Source: Bryobacterales bacterium (lineage in GTDB: Bacteria > Acidobacteriota > Terriglobia > Bryobacterales > Bryobacteraceae). Taken from it: a DNA stretch of 5,364 nucleotides. Position 1 is the stretch's first letter; the number at the start of each line of letters is the position of its first letter. Where the stretch lies: contig SHUN01000261.1 of NCBI GenBank assembly GCA_009697495.1, positions 1 to 5,364 on the forward strand. The letters are read 5' to 3'. Of the stretch, positions 1 through 5,364 are shown piece after piece. Below the pieces are notes generated by a model that made no database searches, was not told the DNA's origin, and saw nothing but the letters and a program-made list of their open reading frames with translations. The position numbers were made by a program, and so were the translations under genes.

Positions 1-1253
1 TGCAAAAACAGTGCCAGGGGTGCCACCACCCGGCCGGTGCCGCATCCGATTTGGATGTCACATCCTATGCGGCTTTTGCTAAAGGCGGTAAACGCGGCCC
101 CGGTTTCGTGGCCCGCAAGCCGGATGAAAGCCTGACAATCAGCTACATCAACGGCGACGTGAAACCCCGCATGCCGATGGGGCAGGCAGCGCTGGCCCCT
201 GAAGATATTGACCGTTTTCGCGCCTGGATCGTCGCCGGCGCCGTCGACGATTCTCCCGCCGTAATCAGTGACAACAGCCCTTCCGTTTATCTCCAGCCGC
301 CCGTGATCACCGCGCTCCGCTGGTCGCCCGACGGCCAACGTATCGCCGTCTCCGGCAATCGCGAAGTCCTGGTCCATTTGGCCGACGGCTCCAAACTCGT
401 TCAGCGTTTGGCGGGTAAAGCTGAGCGCATTCTTTCGATTGCATACAGCGCCGACGGCAACACGCTCATCGCCGGCGGCGGTACGCCCTCGCAGTTCGGC
501 GAAGTGCAGATCTGGGACGCCAGGGCGGGGAAGCAGCTTCGCTCCGCCACGTTGACGAACGACACGGTTTTCGGCGCCTCCATCGCCCCGGACGGCGGGC
601 GCGTCGCCGTCGGCTGCACGGATAACACGGTTCATGTTTTCGATACCGCTTCCGGCAAAGAACTCTACAAAATCGGCAACCACGAAAACTGGGTTCTCGC
701 CTCTGTCTTTGGAGTCGATTCCAAGCGTTTCGTCTCCGTCAGCAAGGATCGGGCCGCAAAGTTGATCGACGCCGGTTCCGGCGCTTTCCTGGAAAACGTC
801 AACATATTGCGCAGTGAGTTGAACGCCATCGCCCGCCATCCGAAGAAAGATGTCGTGGTCATCGGCGGCGAAGATCGTTACCCGTATGTCTATAACATGG
901 ACCGCCCGAAGAACATGAAAATTGCCGACGATACGACGCTGATCCGCAAGCTTGACCGGCAGGACGGTCCCATCTTCGCGCTCGATTGGTCGCCCGACGC
1001 CGCGCGCATCGCCGTCGCCGGCATCGCGCCTTCGGTTAACGTTTACGACGCCGAAACCGGCAAACTTTCCGCTCAATGCAAAGGCCACGCCGCCGGGATT
1101 TACGCCGCCGCGTTTTCGCCCGACGGCAAGAAACTTGCCACGGGCGGTTTTGACGGCAAAATCCGGATTTACGACTCGGCGAACTGCCAACTTCTCAGCA
1201 GTTTCATCCCCGCGCCGCTCTCGGCCGGGATTCCCGCCGGAGGTGCGCAATGA
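1..1253 (+). CDS. PSCyt1-type cytochrome c domain fused to a seven-bladed WD40 propeller (5' end missing)
   Basis: The frame is open from the window edge (first full codon at base 3) to TGA at 1251-1253, giving 416 visible residues. Visible residues 1-80 match the planctomycete cytochrome C (PSCyt1) pattern: a haem motif CQGCH (residues 4-8), the segment KGGKRGPGF, KPDES, the PRMP segment with a candidate distal Met at base 171, then a WIVAGAVDDS helix end. From about residue 101 to 404 there are seven WD40-like units, with WSPDG at 321, WSPDA at 987 and FSPDG at 1113, and strands such as VQIWDARAGK. Known of the family: c-haem attachment happens outside the cytoplasm, so the missing N-terminus should hold a signal peptide and roughly 30-45 residues; this is an inference. 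A TTG at 51 could be mistaken for the start, but it lies downstream of the haem motif. Substrate and partner are unknown. The gene overlaps the next one by 4 bp, suggesting joint work with the two downstream products. Confidence 0.9.
   Translation, partial: QKQCQGCHHPAGAASDLDVTSYAAFAKGGKRGPGFVARKPDESLTISYINGDVKPRMPMGQAALAPEDIDRFRAWIVAGAVDDSPAVISDNSPSVYLQPPVITALRWSPDGQRIAVSGNREVLVHLADGSKLVQRLAGKAERILSIAYSADGNTLIAGGGTPSQFGEVQIWDARAGKQLRSATLTNDTVFGASIAPDGGRVAVGCTDNTVHVFDTASGKELYKIGNHENWVLASVFGVDSKRFVSVSKDRAAKLIDAGSGAFLENVNILRSELNAIARHPKKDVVVIGGEDRYPYVYNMDRPKNMKIADDTTLIRKLDRQDGPIFALDWSPDAARIAVAGIAPSVNVYDAETGKLSAQCKGHAAGIYAAAFSPDGKKLATGGFDGKIRIYDSANCQLLSSFIPAPLSAGIPAGGAQ
12..26 (+). other. Canonical c-haem binding motif CXXCH (CQGCH)
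   Basis: The codons read Cys-Gln-Gly-Cys-His, followed by His-Pro. In c-type cytochromes the two cysteines form thioether bonds to haem and the histidine is the proximal iron ligand. The Met of the PRMP segment (codon 171-173) is the likely distal ligand, by analogy with small cytochrome c domains. The motif shows that coding extends to the left edge of the window. Confidence 0.88.
303..1211 (+). other. Seven WD40-like repeats (beta-propeller domain)
   Basis: Seven units of about 40-50 residues can be laid end to end, with openings VITALRWSPDG, ILSIAYSADG, VFGASIAPDG, VLASVFGVDS, LNAIARHPKK, IFALDWSPDA and IYAAAFSPDG. Most end in a strand plus turn such as WDARAGK, FDTASGK, YDAETGK or YDSANCQ. 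Units 4 and 5 are the most degenerate: they lack the PDG turn, and unit 5 has an insertion around PYVYNMDRPKN. Seven units make a closed propeller, normally a protein-protein or ligand-binding platform without catalysis. The count comes from reading the translation, not from a profile search. Confidence 0.82.
1239..1243 (+). promoter_or_regulatory. Shine-Dalgarno site GGAGG for the PPC-domain gene
   Basis: GGAGG lies six bases before the ATG at 1250, inside the last codons of the upstream gene. Its strength and spacing support that ATG as the start. The overlapping stop (ATGA) suggests reinitiation by ribosomes finishing the upstream gene. Confidence 0.75.
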
Positions 1254-3340
1254 GGTTTTGTCTATTACTCGGGCTGGGGCTTGGCTTAGCCGCCGCGCCG
1301 CCCGTGATCACCGAACTGCAACCCCGCGGCGCGCAGAAGGGTCGGCCCTTTACGCTCACGATCGCCGGACAAAATCTCGGCGACGGCGCCAAGATTTTGT
1401 CTTCCCTCCCGGCCACTTTTACGCCCATGGCCCCGCCCGTCGGCATGATGGAAAACCGCTACGCGACCTTCTTGGTTGAGCCAAAAGGCGAACTCGAAGT
1501 CGGCGTCTATCCCATTCGCGTCCAGTCGCCGGACGGCCTCTCGAATATCTTGCTTTTCAGCATTGGCGCGTTTCCCGAAATCAATGAGGAAGAATCGCAG
1601 CCCGGCGGCGTCCAACATTCGAACGATTCCATTGAAAAAGCGCAGTCCTTGCCTGCTTCCGCCATCACTTTGAATGGTACGCTGCGCGGTGCCGAACGCG
1701 ACGTTTATCGTCTGCAAGTCAAGGCCGGGGAGCGTCGTGTCTTTGAAGTGGATGGCCGGCGGGCCGGCTCCGCCATCGATCCGGTGATTCGCGTGATGGA
1801 CGGCGCCGGCAAACAGATCGCGCGCTCCGAAGATGGCGCGCTGCTCAGCCTCGATCCGCGGCTCGACATGACCTTTCCCACTGCCGGTTACTACTACGTC
1901 GAAATCCACGACGCGCGCTTTTCCGGGCAAACGCAGAACTTTTATCGGTTCAAAACCGGCGCATACGCCTATCCCACCGAAGTCTATCCGCTTGGCGGCC
2001 AGCGCGGGCGGCAAGTGGAAATTTCGCTTGGTTCCGCACATGTAAAGGCCGATCTCGCCAAGGCGCATGGCGCGCAAACCTTCGTCAATCTGCCTGATTC
2101 TCCGGCACTGCCATTGCCCCTCGCCATTGGCGAATTTCCTGAAGTCAACGAGCCTGTCACCGGTTCTCTGACGCTTCCTGTAACCGTCAACGCCCGTCTG
2201 ACTAAACCCGGCGAAATCGACAAATATACGCTGGCCGTCACCCCCGGTGAGGAGTATATTTTCGAACTCCAAGCCCGTGAACTCGGCACCTCGAAAATCA
2301 ACGGCGTGATCACGATCTTCGACGAAAAAGGCAAGCGGCTGATCTCGGCCGGCGATACGCCGTTCGCCGTCGATGTCTTCGCCGTGCAGGCCTCCAGCCG
2401 CACTGCCGGCGATCCGTTCCTTAATTTCAAGGTCCCCGATGGCGTCAAGCAAATCACCGTCGCGGTCGAAGATCTGGCCCGCCGCGGCGGACAGCATTAC
2501 GCCTACCGCCTCCACGCTTCGAAGGCGGCCCAGGACCTGCAAGCCACCATCACCACGGCCGCCCTCAACATCCCCGCTGGCGGCACGGCCATCGTGAATC
2601 TCAGCGTCGATCGCCGCGGCTACGCCGGCCCCCTCACCATCAAATCGCTGAACCTTCCCAGCGGCATTCGAATGTCCGGAGGCATCATCCCGCCCGATCC
2701 GCCGGAATCGCTCACGCCGCGTCTGGGCTCGCGCCGCGCCATGGTGTCGCTCACCGCTGACGCTGACACAAAGATCAACATCGCCGAACTTTCTTTTGCC
2801 GCAGTGGGCATTGATGCCAAGGGCAATCCGATCGAACGCCGCGCCACTGGAATCGGCTACCAGATAGGCGTCAACGGCGCTACTACGCAAGGCATCGTCG
2901 ATCGGCAGCGTCCACTGAGCGGAGCCTGGCTCGGCTCGGAACTCCCTGTCGCCATGGCGTCGGCCCAAGCCGCTCATCTCAATCTGACGCTCGAAAAAAC
3001 GGAGAAAAAGGAGTCCGGCTACGAGTTCCATTTCCGCTGGACGTGGAAGCCGCGCAACGCCATGCAAGCCGTTCCGTCCACCGTCACCGTTGACGTTCCC
3101 AACTTCGCCGACCTCCGTATCATCGGCATGGCCGTCGACCCCAAAGACAAACAAACCGGCACTTTCCTGGTGACATCCACACGCAACACGCTGCCATCCC
3201 GCTACGACATCGGCATCAACGGCCGCCTCACCATCGACGCCCAACAACAGGAAATCTACTCCGAAATTCAGCAGTTCACGCTGCCCGCATTGGACCCCGA
3301 GGAGAAAAACGCGAATGCGCCCCCTTCTGCTGCTCGTTAG
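1250..3340 (+). CDS. Secreted protein with IPT/TIG-like and two PPC-like beta domains
   Basis: The gene encodes 696 residues, starting at ATG after a good GGAGG and ending in TAG. Residues 1-16 are a short Sec-type signal peptide: one Arg, a Leu/Gly core, then Ala-Ala-Ala-Pro, with cleavage probably near 16. Residues 17-107 resemble an IPT/TIG beta sandwich (ITELQPRGAQKG, then FTLTIAGQNL). Residues 125-236 match a bacterial pre-peptidase C-terminal (PPC) domain: NDSIEKAQSLP, a DVYRLQVKAGE strand pair and GYYYVEIHD. Residues 311-425 form a second PPC-like unit (NARLTKPGEIDKYTLAV, PGEEYIFEL). Residues 426-545 look like another Ig-type sandwich with LNLPSGIRM; the rest is unassigned. There is no protease or other catalytic signature, so despite the PPC name it is probably a binding or scaffold protein of the envelope. 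It overlaps its neighbours by 4 bp and 26 bp, so it is likely made together with both haem-motif proteins. Domain edges are approximate. Confidence 0.88.
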   Translation: MRFCLLLGLGLGLAAAPPVITELQPRGAQKGRPFTLTIAGQNLGDGAKILSSLPATFTPMAPPVGMMENRYATFLVEPKGELEVGVYPIRVQSPDGLSNILLFSIGAFPEINEEESQPGGVQHSNDSIEKAQSLPASAITLNGTLRGAERDVYRLQVKAGERRVFEVDGRRAGSAIDPVIRVMDGAGKQIARSEDGALLSLDPRLDMTFPTAGYYYVEIHDARFSGQTQNFYRFKTGAYAYPTEVYPLGGQRGRQVEISLGSAHVKADLAKAHGAQTFVNLPDSPALPLPLAIGEFPEVNEPVTGSLTLPVTVNARLTKPGEIDKYTLAVTPGEEYIFELQARELGTSKINGVITIFDEKGKRLISAGDTPFAVDVFAVQASSRTAGDPFLNFKVPDGVKQITVAVEDLARRGGQHYAYRLHASKAAQDLQATITTAALNIPAGGTAIVNLSVDRRGYAGPLTIKSLNLPSGIRMSGGIIPPDPPESLTPRLGSRRAMVSLTADADTKINIAELSFAAVGIDAKGNPIERRATGIGYQIGVNGATTQGIVDRQRPLSGAWLGSELPVAMASAQAAHLNLTLEKTEKKESGYEFHFRWTWKPRNAMQAVPSTVTVDVPNFADLRIIGMAVDPKDKQTGTFLVTSTRNTLPSRYDIGINGRLTIDAQQQEIYSEIQQFTLPALDPEEKNANAPPSAAR
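3299..3304 (+). promoter_or_regulatory. Shine-Dalgarno site GAGGAG for the DUF1549/DUF1553 gene
   Basis: GAGGAG lies ten bases before the ATG at 3315, within the end of the PPC-domain gene. The spacing is slightly long but workable. It supports the ATG that gives a clean signal peptide and creates a 26-bp overlap with the preceding gene. Confidence 0.6.
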
Positions 3341-5364
3341 CGCCGCCGCGCTTTCCGCGCAGCCCGCCGTCAATTTCCTGCGCGATGTCGCCCCCGTGTT
3401 GAACAAGGCCGGCTGCACTTCTGGCCCCTGCCACGGCGCGGCCAAAGGCAAGAACGGCTTCAAACTTTCGTTGCGCGGCTACGATCCGCAATTCGATTAC
3501 GAAGCCCTGCTTTATGACCTCTCCGGCCGCCGCTTCAATCGCGCCGATCCCGGACGCAGTCTGATGCTCGCCAAGCCCACTCAACAGTTGGCGCACGGCG
3601 GCGGATTGCGCTTCGAAAAAGACTCCGATTACTACAAAACGATCTACAACTGGATCGCCCAAGGCGTCCCCTTTGGCGACCCCGCCAAAGACACCGTCGC
3701 CGCCATTGAAGTCGAGCCCAAAGAAATCGCCATGTACAAGCCCGGCGAAACCGCTCAGGTTAAGGTCCTCGCCCGTTACCGGGACGGCCAATCGCGCGAC
3801 GTCACCAGGGAAGCGACGATAGAGTCCAACGTGCCCGATGTCGCCAAAGTTGACACGCAAGCCAAAGTCTCCGGCGAACGCACAGGCGAAGCCACCATGC
3901 TCGTTCGTTATCAGGGGAAGTACGGCACCATTCCCGTCACGATTCTCAACCCCAAGCCCGGCTTCGCCTGGAAGCCATTGCCGCAGCATAATTACATCGA
4001 TACGCACATCGACGCCAAGCTGCAGAAGCTGAAAATCCAGCCCTCCGGACTCACCGACGACGCGACTTTCCTTCGCCGTGTCACGCTCGATTTGACCGGC
4101 CAACTTCCCACGCCCGACGAAGTGCGCTCCTTCCTCGCCGACGCGACGCCAACGAAGCTCAAACGGAGCAAGTGGATCGACAAACTCATCGCGCGCCCTG
4201 CCTACACCGATTACTGGACCGTCAAGTGGGGCGACCTGCTGCAATCCAGCCGCAAATACCTTGGCGAAAAAGGGACGTTTGCTTTCCGCGAATGGATCCG
4301 CGATTCCATCGCCACCAACAAGCCCTACGACAAGATGGCGCGGGAACTCCTCACCAGCCGCGGTTCAAGCTACGAAGACCCGGCCGGCAACTACTTCCGC
4401 GCCACCCGTGAACCCAAGCCCACCATGGAGAAGACTACCCAGGTCTTCATGGGCGTCCGCTTGGTCTGCGCGCAATGCCACGATCATCCCTTTGAGCGCT
4501 GGACGCAAAATCAGTACTACCAGATGTCGGCCTTTTTCTCCGCCGTCGGCCTGCGCCCTGGCTATGAAATCGGTGAAGAGATCGTCTTCGATCAACGCGC
4601 CGATTACGACATGAAGCATCCCAAGGACAGCCGCGTCGTCGCCCCTGAATTCCTGGTCGCTTCCACCGTTCCGGTGCCGATTCCCAGCGATGATCGCCGC
4701 CGCGACGCGCTCGCGATGTGGCTCGCCTCGAAGCAAAACCCCTTCTTCGCTAAAGCCATCGCCAATCGCGTTTTCAGTTACTTTTTCGGCAGAGGAATTA
4801 TCGATCCCGTCGATGACATCCGCGCCTCCAATCCGGCAGTCAATCCGGCCCTGCTGGACGCCTTGACGAAGGACCTAACGGACCATAATTTCGACATCCA
4901 ATACCTGATGCGGACCATTGCGAACTCCCGTGCCTACCAAGCCGCGATCACGCCGAACGAGTGGAACGATAAGGACACAGATAACTTCTCCCACGCCGCC
5001 CCGCGCCGCGTTGGCGCAGAGGCGCTGATGGACGCTGTCGCCAGCGCGGCCGGCGCCCGCCCCAACTTCCCCGAAGTCCCGGAAGACACGAGCGCCACCC
5101 AACTGCCCGATCCGCATGTGGGCAAAGATGGATTCCTGGATCTCTTCGGCCGTCCGTCGCGGGAATCGGCTTGCGAATGCGAACGGCGCGTGGATCTGTC
5201 GTTGCCCCAAGCGCTGAATCTCGTTAACGGCCGAACGATCTCCGACGCCGTCGCCGATCCCAAAGGGCGCGTCGCCAAGCTGATTCTGGGCGGCAAAAAC
5301 GATGCCGCCATCGTCGAGGAGATGTATCTTGCCGCGTTCTCGCGTCTGCCGAATAAGGTCGAAT
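3315..5364 (+). CDS. DUF1549/DUF1553 (PSCyt2-PSD1) exported haem-motif protein with Ig-like domain (3' end missing)
   Basis: An open frame of 683 codons runs off the window without a stop. Residues 1-15 are a signal peptide (MRPLLLLVSAAALSA, cleavage likely before Gln16). A small cytochrome-like unit follows, with C34-x4-C39-H40, the family stretch KGKNGFKLSLRGYDP and HGGG at 94-97. Residues 128-211 match a bacterial Ig-like group 2 domain (EVEPKEIAMYKPGE, ARYRDGQSRDVT). Residues 227-408 are DUF1549/PSCyt2, with FLRRVTLDLTGQLPTPDEV and a CAQCHDHPFERW box at 385-396. Residues 461 onward are DUF1553/PSD1, with ANRVFSYFFGRGI, the NSRAYQ segment and a CECER box at 620-624. The last visible residues (YLAAFSRLPNKVE) resemble the family's RPPT-x-E region, so about 50 residues are probably missing. 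The protein should act outside the cytoplasm. Its reaction is unknown; the family is common in Planctomycetota and Solibacter-like Acidobacteriota. Both overlap and domain partnership tie it to the two upstream genes. Confidence 0.93.
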   Translation, partial: MRPLLLLVSAAALSAQPAVNFLRDVAPVLNKAGCTSGPCHGAAKGKNGFKLSLRGYDPQFDYEALLYDLSGRRFNRADPGRSLMLAKPTQQLAHGGGLRFEKDSDYYKTIYNWIAQGVPFGDPAKDTVAAIEVEPKEIAMYKPGETAQVKVLARYRDGQSRDVTREATIESNVPDVAKVDTQAKVSGERTGEATMLVRYQGKYGTIPVTILNPKPGFAWKPLPQHNYIDTHIDAKLQKLKIQPSGLTDDATFLRRVTLDLTGQLPTPDEVRSFLADATPTKLKRSKWIDKLIARPAYTDYWTVKWGDLLQSSRKYLGEKGTFAFREWIRDSIATNKPYDKMARELLTSRGSSYEDPAGNYFRATREPKPTMEKTTQVFMGVRLVCAQCHDHPFERWTQNQYYQMSAFFSAVGLRPGYEIGEEIVFDQRADYDMKHPKDSRVVAPEFLVASTVPVPIPSDDRRRDALAMWLASKQNPFFAKAIANRVFSYFFGRGIIDPVDDIRASNPAVNPALLDALTKDLTDHNFDIQYLMRTIANSRAYQAAITPNEWNDKDTDNFSHAAPRRVGAEALMDAVASAAGARPNFPEVPEDTSATQLPDPHVGKDGFLDLFGRPSRESACECERRVDLSLPQALNLVNGRTISDAVADPKGRVAKLILGGKNDAAIVEEMYLAAFSRLPNKVE
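3414..3434 (+). other. Non-canonical haem-type motif CX4CH (CTSGPCH)
   Basis: The codons read Cys-Thr-Ser-Gly-Pro-Cys-His, residues 34-40 of the exported protein, about 19 residues after the predicted signal cleavage. The spacing is four residues instead of the usual two. CX4CH is a known c-haem attachment variant, for example in cytochromes c3, and related DUF1549 proteins carry the same C-N-A-G-x-C-H type of box. Haem attachment here is inferred, not shown. Confidence 0.65.
4467..4481 (+). other. CXXCH motif (CAQCH) inside the DUF1549 domain
   Basis: The codons read Cys-Ala-Gln-Cys-His (residues 385-389), followed by Asp-His-Pro-Phe-Glu. This box is a hallmark of PSCyt2/DUF1549. It fits c-haem attachment in an exported protein, but the adjacent HDHP cluster would also allow metal binding. 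Which it is cannot be told from sequence alone. Confidence 0.75.

Noticed and set aside
1250..1300. Possible lipoprotein signal on the PPC protein (Cys4)
   Set aside because: The cysteine is at residue 4, before the hydrophobic core, so it cannot be a lipobox cysteine. The signal looks like an ordinary Sec type.
952..1479. 175-codon plus-strand frame overlapping the end of the WD40 gene
   Set aside because: The translation is Arg/Pro/Ser/Thr-rich with no motif, it is out of frame with WD40 units 6 and 7, and it crosses the true gene boundary.
1286..3463. 725-codon open frame on the minus strand opposite the PPC gene
   Set aside because: Its length is striking, but it is antisense to a gene with clear signal peptide and domain matches. 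The translation is rich in Gly, Arg, Asp and Ala with no recognisable domain, as expected from GC-rich codons read backwards. It also spans the junction of two real genes.
3276..4244. 322-codon open frame on the minus strand opposite the start of the DUF1549/DUF1553 gene
   Set aside because: It has the same shadow composition, no domain, and lies against a well-supported family member on the plus strand.
4365..4736. 123-codon minus-strand frame within the DUF1549 region, and similar frames at 4875-5311
   Set aside because: They lie opposite highly conserved PSCyt2/PSD1 motifs. No ribosome site or domain supports them.
1..5364. Promoters, terminators, tRNA, CRISPR repeats, insertion-sequence ends
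   Set aside because: The window is continuous coding sequence. I saw no hairpin followed by a T-run, no direct-repeat array and no terminal inverted repeats by eye. The promoter should lie left of the window.

Overview
The window is a single-strand stretch of about 60% GC DNA (estimated by eye), fully occupied by three consecutive plus-strand genes with no intergenic space. The first is cut by the left edge and the third by the right edge. All three belong to the 'planctomycete cytochrome' protein set (PSCyt1, PSCyt2/DUF1549, PSD1/DUF1553, with WD40 and PPC domains), known from Planctomycetota, Verrucomicrobiota and the Solibacter/Bryobacter group of Acidobacteriota. The domain order and the wording of the middle protein (an IPT-like start, then PPC) look most like Solibacter-type Acidobacteriota. 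That taxonomic call is an inference, and Planctomycetota remains possible.

Layout: (1) 1-1253 is the 3' part of a gene for a c-type cytochrome domain (CXXCH at 12-26) fused to what reads as a complete seven-bladed WD40 propeller. (2) 1250-3340 encodes a 696-residue secreted protein with a signal peptide, an IPT/TIG-like domain, two PPC-like beta domains and further beta-sandwich sequence. (3) 3315 to beyond 5364 encodes an exported protein with an N-terminal CX4CH haem-type motif, a bacterial Ig-like domain, DUF1549 with a second CXXCH motif, and DUF1553. It has no stop in the window.

The genes overlap by 4 bp (ATGA) and 26 bp, and each internal start has a purine-rich Shine-Dalgarno sequence inside the preceding gene. 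They are therefore very likely co-transcribed and translationally coupled, which fits a joint role outside the cytoplasm. Two of the three proteins carry haem-type motifs, and the third is built of adhesion- or carbohydrate-type beta domains. The biochemical function of this family set is not established; a role as a cell-surface or periplasmic redox or polymer-handling complex is only an inference. I saw no promoter, terminator, RNA gene, mobile element, CRISPR array or attachment site. Long open frames on the minus strand are shadows of codon structure.
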